From assembly GCA_051294375.1 (NCBI GenBank), contig CM119267.1, positions 19,853,546-19,917,545 on the forward strand: 64,000 bases of DNA, given 5' to 3'. Below the pieces are notes generated by a model. That model saw nothing but the letters and a program-made list of their open reading frames with translations. It searched no databases and was not told where the DNA came from. The stretch comes from Paraspadella gotoi (taxonomy: Eukaryota; Chaetognatha). Every line of letters starts with the position of its first letter. Position 1 is the first letter of the stretch. Both the position numbers and the translations under genes were made by a program. Shown piece after piece: positions 40,809-58,369 of the stretch.

Positions 40809-42330
40809 TTATAACTCTCTAAGTACCGGTAAGTCAAGAAAATATAAAAACATTTCTAGAAAAAAATTCAATTGTTTCAACAAATGTAACCTGGCAAACA
40901 TTTTAGGGTAAAGATGAGGTTTCGAATCAGTGAGAATGTGGTTTCTGTTGTAATAACAGCTAAAGTCTTTCGAAAAATTTAAAAGGAATTGAATAATTTT
41001 ATGATGGTTTTCCGAGTATTTTAAATTTTGTACACGCTCATTTCTTTTTGAAAGATATTTAAAAGTTAAAGACCATTCTTGTAAGTCTGTTAGATAATTC
41101 AGATCGGGTTTTTCGGGTATTGAAGGATATTCCCCTTTCCCTACCATGGATTCGAAATGCCTCATGATGCTTTGAATCCGAGCGCAATTGTAAAGGAAAA
41201 AAGCCCCTGCTTTCTGGTCGCAATTCGAACAAAATGAGAGATTTGCACGAATCGTCTTTTTCATTAATTCAAACTTAAAAAAGGCGCGATTAATTGTTTC
41301 TACGTTCGCGATGGACGGCTCGGATTCCGAAGTCAACCTCCCAGCGGAAATCCTTTTCAAGAATTCCAGATTCTTAAGCCATTCCGGCTCCGCGAGAACG
41401 TCGGTACAAACCATACCAATCGAAATTACATTGAATTCAGCCTTTTCTGTCGAGATCATTTGCCATGATCTTTTAGTCTGAAAAGCATTCTGCTCAAAAT
41501 TTTGAGGGCAGAAGTATTGGACTCTGTCAAACTCGCCTTTTTGAACAAGTAATTCGATCAGTGCGACAGTTGTGACCACGATCTCGCTAAGGAACATTTT
41601 TTCCGCCCCATTGTGGTCATCATTTTTCAATTTTTCCAAATGTTTTAAATAATTTTTGTTTTCGCTATTGCAATCACCAATCTTCTTCCGAACCTCAAGT
41701 GAAGCGTCCATCACGAGCTTCTCGCTTGGTCGAAATTCGTCGCATAAGCGCTCGCCCAAACTGTTTAACTTCTTAACTTTTTCTTGGGGCAAAACAATTA
41801 ATTTTGAATTATTGCCCACATTTAAAAATTTGTAGGTCAAATGGGCGTTGTAAAAGCAGCGAAGTTCCGACAACGTCAATTCTGGAATCGATGATCCTCG
41901 TAGGTCGCATACAATTAGACTACTGGGGGTAGTGATCATTGGCGCCGCGCTCATGAAACAATCTTTAGTAAGAGAATCTCTATTTAGATGGAGATAAATG
42001 TTTTTATTGTTCGCTCCTCGGCTCCATTTTGACAATGAAATGGGCCATTGTTCTGAACGCCAGATAACTTGGTCTGAAAAAGGGTGAAAATTGAATATAA
42101 CACCGTACAAATGATATTAAAAAGGTTTAATGGTTACCCAGAATTTCAGAAGATTCCGCATCATTTTCTGTTAATCCGAGCTCTTTTGACAACTGATAAG
42201 TTAAAACGTAGTCGCCCAAATCCAATCGTCTCGACTCCTCGTAGATCTTTCCATCGTGTTTCAGAACTGTCTTATTTGTCAATTCTAATATTTCTGCTAA
42301 TATTTTACCTCCAATATCAAAACCTTCCAT
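40809..42330 (-). CDS. DALRD3: DALR anticodon-binding domain protein 3
   Basis: Two exons, 42138-42330 and 40809-42073, give 485 aa. The C-terminus carries the DALR helical bundle seen in arginyl-tRNA synthetases, here LLNFSKDFSCYYNRNHIL and MFARLHLLKQLNFFLEM, ending LDLPVLREL. The rest has no synthetase catalytic motifs, as in DALRD3, which presents tRNA-Arg to METTL2 for 3-methylcytosine formation. The assignment rests on C-terminal architecture and length; the N-terminal part is poorly conserved. The ATG lies 12 nt downstream of an excellent acceptor (TTCTTGTTTTCAG), itself only 42 bp after the PISD stop. Confidence 0.78.
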
Positions 42331-42384
42331 TTCGACTTATAACTGAAAACAAGAACGAAGAAGATAAAGAGACGAAAATAAATA
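42331..42384 (-). promoter_or_regulatory. PISD-DALRD3 intercistronic spacer with 3' splice acceptor
   Basis: The 54-bp spacer between the PISD stop and the DALRD3 start is almost entirely a polypyrimidine tract (CTCTTTATCTTCTTCGTTC) ending TTTTCAG at 42343, with the mature exon starting at 42342. There is no room for a separate promoter plus cis intron inside the spacer. Interpreted as a trans-splice acceptor. Confidence 0.6.
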
Positions 42385-45300
42385 TCACACGAGCTGAGGA
42401 ATTTCTTCGGTTCGTTGGACGGGACATTCCTCGCACCAACACTCGACGGGTTTCGCGTCATTTTCCTCGGGGGGTTTTATCACAGGAGTGGGTATGATTA
42501 TGTCCGAGACTCTTTCCAACCGCCCGACGTAACTTCCGTACTGAATCTTTTGCCCGGCGACGACGTCAAACTTGAAATTCTTTGGCGCTTCGAATATGAG
42601 GACTATGGAAGAACCCAAGTTGAACTCGCCAATCGGGTCTCCCTTCTTCAAATCGATCGGGGAACTAAAAATCTTTTCTTTTGGGAAACTTTTGGTTTTC
42701 CTCATTCTTCTGGAGAGATTGGTCGCGAGTTCGGGATCGAAATACGCTTTGATCGAGCCAACGTTGGTGGCGCCGACAGGAGCGAAACAAAAGAAACCGT
42801 GTTCCCAGGATCCAGAGTAAACGACACGTTCGTTATAATTGAACAATCCCTAAAAAAAGAATTTTAAACATAGTAGATTCGCATCCCGTGCTTGTGTATG
42901 TTGTGGTGAATCTTGCAAAAGTAATGAGTACAGAATTTAACTTTCTTGACTAAGTGAAGTTAAAAACGAAAAGTTGCAGCTCAAACCGTTGGACTCTTCT
43001 TGAAGAAAAAAAATCTTGGGCAAGAAAGGAAAGGTGGTGGAGATTCTATGAGCACGTTTTTGGAAAAAATGTTTTTCGTTTCAAAGATATCAAGGAATTA
43101 ATCCCAAAAATTTACTAAAATAATCAAATTTTCTATGAAGGAAACCAAATTTTGAAAGTATCTTTTCATAGAATTGGAGTTCGTGACCTAAAGGTAATTC
43201 ATGCCAAATTTCATGAGAAACCGCCTTACCGTTTGGGCTGCAACTCTTCAAATAGGTTTCTTTTATTTTATATAGTACAAAAAAAATCGAAAAAACGATG
43301 ACGCCTTTGAAAAAATAGTAAAGTGAATATATTTTCGGAATCGTCAGGAGCTCTCCTTTTGAAATCAGAGCTCGGTTTTAGCCTATTTATATTATAATTT
43401 GAATTGAGTGATCCCGGACCTTAAATAGATGGTTAGAAGCAAATTAGTTTGCCAATATTGAAGCGTACTATCTAGGAAAAAAGTATATGATATTTTTAAT
43501 AAAAGATATCTACTCGAAAACTTATTTAATTTAAAAAAAATCAGAACGTTTCCGAATCTATATTGAATTTTCTTGCAGTAGCTTCTTTCTATTTTTTGTA
43601 GGTCAAATCGTTTAGAAGTTACAGGCAAAAAAATATTATTACTTCAAATGAAAAATAGCGAAAAAAAATATATTTAATTTTCTACCATTTTTGGTATTTA
43701 GTTATTTGTTTTTATTTTAAATAGAATTCATTATTTTTTAAATATTTTTTTAATTTGGCAATACTAAAAGCCTTGTACCTCTTTCTGGTTCAAAAAAGTA
43801 TTATTATAACTCTCAGAAAAGAGGGAAAGATGCGCAACATTAATATCGGGGCTGCGCAGAATTGCATTAAAGATGTCGAAAAACATTTAACTGTCATACC
43901 TCAATTTGCTGTATAAGAGCATACCCAGACAAAAGCAGGCAGTAGTTGATGCCGAGGAAGGGTATACCAAATATTGAGAATATCATCATAATGTTTTACC
44001 CATATTTTATATACTTTTTATGGAATAAATGAATTATGTCATATACTTTTTTCCTAGATAGTAATATACATTTTTTTGCTTAGCAATACAAATTTTATAA
44101 TTTTATAATAAATAATAGTTTTAAATTTATTTTAATTGAAATTTTTCTGTTTGAGGTAGAAAATGAATTGTTTACATTCGAGTTTTATAAAGAAACAAAT
44201 TTCGGATATGTTTCAGCTTCAATGTAAGCTTTCATCAGCGTAAAAACGAATTGATTTGTTTGTAAAAGTTTGTGAAAATATTTTTTTTACAAATCAATTC
44301 GTTTTTACGTAAATAATCATGGAAAGGAAGGGAAAAACAATATTTTTGTTATATTTTTTAAATAGTTAGAAATTGGGTTAAGCTTGGTTAGGGATTAGAG
44401 GTGGTTAGGGGTGGTTAGGAATTTGTAATAAAAAGCTTTTCTACCCTTACCAATATTTTTTTTATTTGCGTAGCAAGATTTCTATATAAGTCTCATAAGA
44501 AGCACAAAAAAAAATAACCGACCGCAAAATCCCGGTCGGCGAATGTAAAAATAAGCCGTAATATGTATAGTAGAGTGTAGTGAAAGTTTAGAATCAAAAT
44601 CAAAAATCGGCATTTTAAATATAATTTTTTATATTTTAAAAAAATATATAATTCTTTTTTAAAAATTATTTTATTATTAGCTTTTTGTAAAGAATCCAAA
44701 TCCGATCTTAAATTTAAAAAATTGTATTTTAAAATTGTAATCTATTATATAATTATTATTTTATATAAATATAACTCATTGCTACCCAATAATGTATAAA
44801 ATTAAAAAATAAATTAATTAAAATATTTTTATTAATTTTTATTTTCATGCTTAATATGCTAAATTTTATTTTTGTTAAATTTTATCATTTTCACATCACT
44901 CTAATGTATAGGTATGTATGGATGTATAAATATGAATTTAGCCTACCTTCAGCCATCTCGTTACTCCTGGACTGACACTGAATAAATCCCCCGGAAAATG
45001 CCTTCGCCTTTCTACTCTCCAATTGGCGGGCGAATGATAGCGATGGTAATCTCCGGGGGCCAGGTAAAGGACACAATGGAACAGGCAATTTTCCACCGGA
45101 TTCTTCAAGAGCGAATCGGAACCATTTTTTTCTTCCTGATCATTCCTTTCATCGATTCCCAAAAATCCGTCTAGCGAATAACTCACTCCTTTCACCTAAA
45201 AACGATAGAGTATTTTTAAAACGGGTGTATTTACCCCCTTAATCAATTTATCTTACTACCTGTTCAAGGGAGCCCTCCTGAACTTTCCCGAAATGAACAA

Positions 45301-45802
45301 CGCGACCATCGGAGGGAGAAACAATGAGCGCGCTGCCATCGATGGGTCTCGATCTCGCCTTCAACGCGCGTCGAAACAACGAGCCCAAATTTGGATATTC
45401 TCGAAGGTCCTCGACCGCCGCTTCTTCCATGTTGCATCCGAACGCGCCCACGTAAAGGCCGAGCAAAGGCCGCCTCAGGGCGACCGGAAGGTCTAAATCG
45501 TTCAAGAAGCCCCAAATTCGCGAAATAGCTCGTAAGGGGAGCAACTTGTAGAGGAGAATCTCTCCTTTGAAAGCTGTACGAGGGGGGTCAAGAGAGCCGT
45601 CAGAGATGGCTCTATGCTTTTCCCAAGTGTCTTTGATAGGATCAGTCCACCGACGGTAGCCATAATAACCGATCGCGGCGATTGGAAGAAGCCAAACACG
45701 ACCGGACGAGCTACTTGGCAAAGTTGAACTATGACGAGAAAGTACTGAGAATAGATTACCAGGTCTCACTTTGATTTTAAGAAAATCACGTTGATAGACC
45801 AT
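42385..45802 (-). CDS. PISD: Phosphatidylserine decarboxylase proenzyme, mitochondrial
   Basis: Three exons (45260-45802, 44947-45195, 42385-42849) give 418 aa. An N-terminal mitochondrial-type segment is followed by a hydrophobic anchor (VWLLPIAAIGYYGYRRW). The catalytic core shows VSPSDGRVVHFGKV, FHCVLYLAPGDYHRYHSPA and WEHGFFCFAPVGATNVGSIK. The self-cleavage site is FNLGSSIVLIFEAP, a variant of the usual LGST in which the pyruvoyl-forming Ser is retained and the following Thr is Ser. The enzyme makes phosphatidylethanolamine at the inner mitochondrial membrane. Intron 2 is 2.1 kb, AT-rich, and holds a hairpin. An acceptor (TTTGTTTCAG) lies 19 nt before the ATG. Confidence 0.95.
42850..44946. 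other. Long AT-rich PISD intron 2
   Basis: 2097-bp intron with no coding signal. It contains the perfect 21-bp inverted repeat at 44239-44309 and short GGTTAGG repeats at 44385-44420, otherwise A/T-rich low-complexity sequence. Confidence 0.7.
44239..44309. repeat. 21-bp perfect inverted repeat
   Basis: CGTAAAAACGAATTGATTTGT-type arm at 44239-44259 is the exact reverse complement of 44289-44309, with a 29-nt loop, in PISD intron 2. Confidence 0.85.
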
Positions 45803-46114
45803 TTTGGTCGAAAATTTACATCTGAAACAAATAAATACAATATTGATTGATAAGGTGCTTATCTGATTTTTATCCTTTTGCGCTTGAGCAAAACAAAAGC
45901 TAACCTACGACACAATGCTTCAGCAAAAATGAATATTACACAGAACGTTCTTATAGAATTGTTAAAACTCAATTCGTACAGTCACGTATGATCGAAATAA
46001 AATGTAACTTAGATATAAGTAAATCTTTAGTGTTAGATTTCGTTAAACAAACCAACCGAAATATGCTTGTGTACTCTGTTCTAACGACCAAGGTCCCATC
46101 CGTTTGCACAAGTT

Positions 46115-46585
46115 TCATTCGCTATTCTCCAGAGCTTCTTTTCTCATCTCAGCCATGGTAAATAATGGAGGGTTTATCCCGATGCTCGGGTGAGGAGGAC
46201 AGTTCCAAAACATGTTTTTATCGATAAAGTAGCCCATCGAAAGCGTGACGATAAACGAGAGGACGCCCATGCCCAGAAGCATGTTGTATTTCCCTTGCTT
46301 TTCACTATTCTTTTGCTGCCAATTCCCTAGAAAATAAACTTACTTATTCAACGAACTTCTAATCGTCAAACCATCCTCATTTTCCTTAATCAGTTAGTCA
46401 GTTTAGTCACCTTGCGGCTGCGGAAGGTAGTCGTATGTCGTGTGGTAGAATTCATCCTCTTCGCGTTGGGTCATAGACTTGGAGTGCGCGACGTAGGCTT
46501 TGGTTCGAGATGCGGACACGAGTCCGCCGGCAACGCGCTGGCAGTGAACGTGCACCAACGTGCGGTTCAAAGCGCGACCCAGCAT
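46115..46585 (-). CDS. Small mitochondrial-type single-pass protein (PF16020-like?)
   Basis: Two exons, 46411-46585 and 46115-46326, give 128 aa. The N-terminus (MLGRALNRTLVHVHCQRVAG) is Arg-rich and lacks acids, like a mitochondrial presequence. It is followed by YDYLPQPQGNWQQKNSEKQ, a transmembrane helix (YNMLLGMGVLSFIVTLSMGYF) split here as LLGMGVLSFIVTLSMGYF, and WNCPPHPSIG. The layout (leader, 'P.P.G.W' box, single membrane helix) resembles the deltamethrin-resistance/prag01 domain family of small respiratory-chain-like proteins; this is a tentative match from memory. An acceptor lies 23 nt before the ATG, 87 bp after the CCDC14-like stop. Confidence 0.55.
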
Positions 46586-46695
46586 TATTCCTTCGTTAAA
46601 TTTTAGAACTAAAAAAAAAATAAAAAATTCAACAATTGTAAAAATGTCACCAAAAGTGACTATCCCAAGTAATACAGTAGTATCATTATTTATAG

Positions 46696-49259
46696 TCATT
46701 TTTTTAAAGAAAATTTGAGTCTTTGAATAGAAGCGTCTAATTCTTGCAAGCCCGCTCTGAACTGCAATTCATCTTGAGACGCCAAAGAAGATACGGAACC
46801 CGGATGATCCTCCATTAATCCGTCGACGTTACTGGCGGCGCTGATTGAAGATATTTCTGATATGCCCGTCAGAGTAGAATCGTCATCCAACGGAATAAAA
46901 GATTTTGATAAATCCACCTTCGATTTTGAGGCGGCGTGGGCGGGCTTAGTAGGTGAATTAAATGGAGTAGAAAGCGGCGTGGATTGAGCGATAGCGCTGC
47001 TTGGTCTCTCTTTTGTCGATGTCGTTATTGAGGTGGAACCTCGGCGATCGGCGTGAGCGTCCGTTTGGAGTCCGTACTTCTTAAGATATTCGGAAACGCT
47101 GAAGCGAGACGCGTCATTCTCCTTAGCTTCAGTCTCGGATGGCGCTGGTGAGGATGACAGTGTGACGGAAGGCTGTCTAGGGGGCGAGGAGGGGCAAGGG
47201 TGATAAGATCTCGGCGGCGGCGGCGGCGATTGTGCGGGAATCGCTAACTTGGCGGGATGAGCAGATATTTTTCTTGGATGATCGTTCGATTTTTCCAAAA
47301 ATTCCCTAAGACTATCAGTGACTCCGGAGGGAATCCTTAAATCGCTGGATTTTTTAGCAATGGACGTTACCGAAGAAGCGGCAGAAGCCACACATTCGGT
47401 GCCAATGTTGCAAAAAGGTCCGTCACCACCTGGACCAACTAGATGGACGCTAGGCTTGGCAAAAGAAAGTGGCAATGGGAGAGCCATTGGAAGTTCTTCG
47501 GGGCCAGGACTTTGCAACTCTTCGACAAGCGCAGTCATGCTGCGCTGTAGCGAATGCACCAAGTCTTTCAACCGAACAATCTCATTCTCTCGGTCTTTTA
47601 AAGTTACATTCATGACCTTTAGGCGCTCATCCCTTTCCCGGATATTGATAGCGGAACGAGCGAGATCTTGTTCATATCTTTCCACGTCCTTACGAAGTCG
47701 CGAGGATTCCTCAAGGGCATCGAGACGGACTTTGTCGGCATCCCCATCTTTGGCACCCATTAAACGAAGAAGGTCCTGACGTTCGGATACGAGAGTTGAC
47801 TTTTCAGATTGTAGGAGATCTACTTCCTTCTTGATAAGGGATATCTGCAAGGAAATAAAGAAAATTATAAACCAACACAAAGAAGTCATTGGCCGACTAA
47901 TTATAATCGAACCTCCTTTTCGTAGGCTATAAGCTTTTCCTTTACTGAGATGGCCTTGACCTTGATTGAAGAGCAACTGACTAAGCCTTCCACGTCGTCA
48001 AATATTCGAGTTAGCGCTTCCGATTCTTTCTGTAGCGTCTGATGACTCGTTGAAATTTGCCGCAATCTCGTTCTGAGTGACGCATTTTCGTTTCTCAATG
48101 GCTGGAGAGCCAAATCCACGTCGACGCTGCTGAAACTGGTCGTCGACGCATCCTCCTCACAGGGTGGGGCTATTGGTGTCGTTACATAGTTGGCCTTCTG
48201 CATCATGGACACGATTTTGTCGACGGCTTCCAGGATACGGCTGGCGTGGGAATCCAACTCTAGGTACTTTGACTTCAAAACGTCCTTCAACTCGTTTAGG
48301 AGAAAGCGCAATGCACGGCGTTGACTGTGAAAAGTTTGGAGGTCGTCCTGGTATTCCCCCTCTTTAAAGCCAGCTTCATTGATTTCAGCTTGAACTGCCT
48401 TTGATGGCGACAAAGAAAACGCGGCTGGATCAGGATCAGAGTCTCTTACCGGAATTTCCTTGCAATCTCCGGCCATAATGTTTTGAGTGGGCAAGGAAAC
48501 TGCACTTTTGGTGAATGTAAATTTTTCTACCGAGACCGCACCATTACGTTCTCTAGGTGGAGTCGTAGCCGGAGTCGTCGCGTTCCAGGTCGCAACCGAC
48601 GGTTTCAGTCCGAGTCTGACTTCTTTCGATTTGTGGACGCAGTCTTCTAGCGGCTGTTGACAGCAAGGTCTCACAAATCGTTTCGGTTGCTCAATCTCCT
48701 GGTGGGTTTTTTGCGACTCTTTTAATCTGTTTTGATGCTGCTTCATCGAGACGGCGATTGCAACTTTAGGCTTAACGTTTTTGACGCTAATAGTTTTTCG
48801 TTTGATCGTTTTTGGAAAATTCTTGGAATTTTTCCTCTCGTGCGTTTTTTTCAGAGGTTCGGGCTTCGCGTTCTCTTTATCGACTTTGAAACCGAGATGT
48901 TCGATAACCTCGTTGGCGACAAGGGTTTCGTCAAAATCGTCGTCCAAAGCAACCTCCTTGCCCAACAGTAACGAAATCAAGCGCGAAACTTTATCCATGT
49001 TTTTCTTAGTCCCGGTGATCGTACTGTCCGAATCGGTCGAATACAGCGAATAGGTCCTTTTTCCAGTCCCCTCGCCCGGACAAAGCGTGGCGGCTTCGTT
49101 CATCACGCCCGGCCTTCGAGACGCGTCCTCGGCTCTTTTTAGCAAAGAAATAAGGCTTTCCACGCTGTTTTTTCTAGAGGAGACGCTGGGATTCTCGGAC
49201 GCTACCACGCTAGAATTAAGGCATCTCGGATGATCCGCATTTATGGCGGAAAGGGCCAT
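46696..49259 (-). CDS. Coiled-coil centrosomal-type protein, CCDC14-like
   Basis: Two exons, 47913-49259 and 46696-47844, give about 831 aa. It has a low-complexity basic N-terminal half, then a helical region (LQTFHSQRRALRFLLNELKD; ESEALTRIFDDVEGLVS). A long coiled coil crosses the exon junction (LIKKEVDLLQSEKSTLVSER; LKDLVHSLQRSMTALVEELQ), with a Pro/Ser-rich tail after it. It ends in DELQFRAGLQELDASIQRLK. That tail and the coiled-coil layout recall CCDC14, a centriolar-satellite protein, but I hold this loosely. The ATG is 2 nt after an acceptor that pairs well with a consensus donor at 49402 (GCG|GTGAGTTAAG), implying a non-coding first exon around 49403-49650. Confidence 0.5.
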
Positions 49260-49261
49260 GA

Positions 49262-49740
49262 CTGAAATCCAAACCAAATTTCGGTCTTGCGCATTTGTTT
49301 CTCTCTTGAGCCACAAACCCTAAGTCTAAGTATAAGAATAATCGTGACCAGATTAGGACGAAAAACGACGAATAGTAATAGAAAAACCACACCTTAACTC
49401 ACCGCTATCATCCACGTTCCACCATCATCGTGGCGTGTATCGTCGGCCAAAGGTCCGCCCTTCCTCGATGTCCGCCGAATCTGCCTCTAACAACGAGGTC
49501 CTTCTTCGCCTCGGCGAACACGAGGGTCGTCCGCCGCTGCCGAGACCGAGACCCCGAACAACGAGGCCGACGAAACAGAGAAGACGCGTCCAATGACGTT
49601 GCCGAGTCCAATGAGCTCGACGAATCCGAGGTCCGTCTTTGCTTCTCAAAAGAAGCGACTCAAAGCCCAAATGGCCGCCGCCTCTGTTTGGAAAACCGCA
49701 TTCCTCTCCAACTCAAATTAACATTTTCATAGAAGAAAAG
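49262..49740. promoter_or_regulatory. Divergent gene-start region
   Basis: Point where transcription polarity switches: minus-strand genes to the left, plus-strand genes to the right. The 49403-49740 block is GC-rich with open frames on both strands. A perfect minus-strand donor at 49402 suggests the CCDC14-like 5' exon. A plus-strand open frame ending ...FASQKKRLKAQMAAAS could be exon 1 of the small gene whose exons follow at 49974. Probably a shared bidirectional promoter. Confidence 0.4.
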
Positions 49741-49973
49741 CTTTTTATCTATTTATAATCACAAATTGTCGTCGAAAACTATATCACAACTTGCATGTAT
49801 TTCGGTTGCTTTTTTAAATTAATATTTATTGTAATTTCGTACAACTTTTAACGATTTCTCGATTTATTGCCGTTTTGTTTCGAAAGAACCGGAAATATTT
49901 TTTTTTACAGTCATTAAAAAATAAATGCTCCTTAATAAATACGTATTAATATTTTAATTATTCTACTTTACAG

Positions 49974-50783
49974 ATTATAACACAAGCTGCTTTGTTCCGG
50001 CGGAAATTAATGAACTGCAATCGTTTCCTTCTCCGTCTGGACATTGACCCGGTGAGTAACGTGAACCCTTGCTCTTTTTTTTTAAATTAGGGACTACTTA
50101 GTCTAAGAGTAATATAGTCAAAATCGAGGCCTTAAACCACCAAAGCCTGTCCAAAGTCAGGGACAAGATAGCTTATTTATAAAATGAATGGATAATTTTT
50201 ATATTGGTTGTACCAATTTCATAAAATTCAGCTCCTTGTATTTTGATGCTAGTGCGGAGTACAATACAGTATTCCCCGATCTAATACTTAAGGGAGTGGT
50301 CTTTTCATACAATTGAAACATTTTTTGAAATATTATACCACTTCATTGATAGGTAAGCCAGGTTCACTGGGAGTGAATAAATAAGACTGTGAGAGAGTCT
50401 TGATTGAAAGCTTGCAGAAACCTGCTATGTTATTATCTTGTAAGTGTGATGGAGGCCTTAAACCACCAAAGCCTGTCCAAAGTCAGGGACAAGATAGCTT
50501 ATTTATAAAATGAATGGATAATTTTTATATTGTTGTACCAATTTCATAATATATATAATAATATATATAATATATATAATTTATTAAATGAATGGATAAT
50601 TTTTATATTGGTTGTACCAATTTCATAATATAAATTAAAATTTAAATAGCGAGTTATTTGACTTTCATTAACGCTCGACGATGGGGAAAAAACAATTCCC
50701 TAGAATGTAAATACTTTTTCCAGCGTCTGTCCGTTGCCCTTCAACGAGGCAACGCAAACCTCATGATAAACCGCGAATATTAA
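49974..50783 (+). CDS. Small unassigned gene, last two exons
   Basis: Two exons with good splice signals: 49974-50051 (acceptor TTCTACTTTACAG, donor CCG|GTGAGTAAC) and 50724-50783 (acceptor ACTTTTTCCAG). They join in phase 0 as QAALFRRKLMNCNRFLLRLD... and RLSVALQRGNANLMINREY-stop. The first exon is not certain; a plus-strand frame in 49560-49695 ending at a weak donor fits in phase. The intron contains the 98-bp direct repeats. No family recognised. It could alternatively be 5' non-coding exons of TRMT112, but the open frame and stop argue against this. Confidence 0.45.
50126..50629. repeat. 98-bp direct repeat (two full, one partial copy)
   Basis: Near-identical units at 50126-50224 and 50452-50549 (GAGGCCTTAAACCACCAAAG ... 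TTGTACCAATTTCATAA). A third partial copy of the 3' half is at 50585-50629. A short match (TTGTTGTACCAATTTCATA) also occurs at about 10194, and a looser one in the tubulin intron near 23600. Dispersed repeat, class unknown; (TA)n follows copy two. Confidence 0.85.
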
Positions 50784-51117
50784 CTCTCATTTTAAGTCAT
50801 CTTTCCTAAAATAATCTACATGGGGGGAAAAAATATATATATATATACTTGTTGTTTAACTCAAAATTTCCTATAATAAAATCTTCATTCTCGACGATCT
50901 ACTTTTATGACAAAATCATCATCACTTTCATTTTGACAATTGCTTTTTCTTCACGATATATTATTATTAAATTGTTGTCTTTCTTTTCTTTTTCCAGAAA
51001 AAAAAACAACAATCTCAATATCACAGATATAAATTTAAATATAGTTTATGTCTCGCAATATTATTCCATATTATAACCGTGACAATTACTCCGTTTTCAG
51101 AAAAAGGAGAAAAAACT

Positions 51118-51495
51118 ATGAAGCTCTTGACGCACAACATGCTGACGTCGAACATTATAAAGGGCGTCACGAAAGGGTTTCCGCTTTTGATCGAAGTGAC
51201 GAAGATCGAAGAGCGAGAAATTGAGTTTAGTTCTGACTTCATCGCCCGCATGGTGCCAAAACTGGAATGGGACGCTCTCGTCTCCACCGCCACTTCCATC
51301 GACAAAGGCGACCAGCTTCCAGTTTCCCCCCCGGAAGACTATGAGAACGACGAAGAGTTCCTTCGCTGTCTCCATCACGTCCTCCTCGAGGTGGAGTTGA
51401 TGGATGGACATTTAGTTTGTCCCGAGTCCGGGCGGAAGTTTCCAGTGTCCAACGGGATCCCCAACATGCTACTCAACGAGGACGAGGTCCCGTGA
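51118..51495 (+). CDS. TRMT112: tRNA methyltransferase activator subunit TRMT112
   Basis: Single 125-aa coding exon, exactly the human length. Recognised by MKLLTHNMLTSNIIKGV, FIARMVPKLEWDAL and the C-terminal zinc-ribbon remnant with HHVLLEVELMDGHLVCPESG and FPVSNGIPNMLLNEDE. TRMT112 is the obligate partner that stabilises several SAM methyltransferases (TRMT11, ALKBH8, BUD23, METTL5, N6AMT1). Only one half of the zinc-finger cysteines is present (single CPES), as in metazoan orthologues. An acceptor (CTCCGTTTTCAG) ends at 51100, 17 nt before the ATG. Confidence 0.96.
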   Translation: MKLLTHNMLTSNIIKGVTKGFPLLIEVTKIEEREIEFSSDFIARMVPKLEWDALVSTATSIDKGDQLPVSPPEDYENDEEFLRCLHHVLLEVELMDGHLVCPESGRKFPVSNGIPNMLLNEDEVP

Positions 51496-51848
51496 CTCGA
51501 AAATTTTGCGAAATTGAAATGATTGTTTGAAATTCTTTCATGTGATCTGTTTATTTTCAATTTCTCATGAGGTTTTCGTTATTATTGTTTTCTTTTTCCT
51601 TAGTGTAGTGCACGGGACCGAACTGAAGTGCATAAATATTGTAAAAAACTTTGTACATCGCCCCTCACTCGAAAAATGAAACATTAAAGAGGTCTTTGCG
51701 GAATATTAGTAAATGCAAATATTGAAAATAATCAGCGTTTTTCTGATTACCGTTACCGCTACTTTCAGGGGTTTTTATTTTTTTGGAGCATAGAATAATA
51801 TGTTTAAAAGCGCAAACTCCGGTTTATAGTTACTGTTAAAATTTGGCG
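51496..51848 (+). other. TRMT112-DZIP1 spacer
   Basis: 353 bp between two plus-strand genes. Contains AATAAT/ATTAAA-type A/T-rich sequence expected of a 3' end (ACATTAAAGAGG near 51680). A good acceptor TACTTTCAG at about 51770, 79 nt before the DZIP1 ATG, could be a 5' UTR or trans-splice site. Confidence 0.5.
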
Positions 51849-58041
<6,193 letters not shown>

Positions 58042-58369
58042 ATCAATGTTTCAACGGTAAAAAAAATCGTGCCTTTCTAAGTAATGAAGTTAACTATACT
58101 GCTGTGCCAAATACGAATGATATACGCAATTCCGTCCATATTAACATTATTTTAATAAGGCCCTTATCTTTATCTTTATTTGCTTTTACATTAAATTTTC
58201 ATCGTTTCTTACTTGATAATGTTATCATCCTAAATTTGTCGTAATTTTTTGGAAATATAATTGCATTAAACGACCATTTACAAATCAAAATCTGATGATT
58301 ACTTCAATAACTAGTAATTAATAGCTACATAATACATTAGTACATAGTCCTTACAGGTTCTTGTACAAG

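Noticed and set aside
49262-49402. Acceptor before the CCDC14-like ATG as trans-splicing evidence
   Set aside because: A consensus donor at 49402 makes an ordinary 141-bp cis 5'-UTR intron the simpler explanation.
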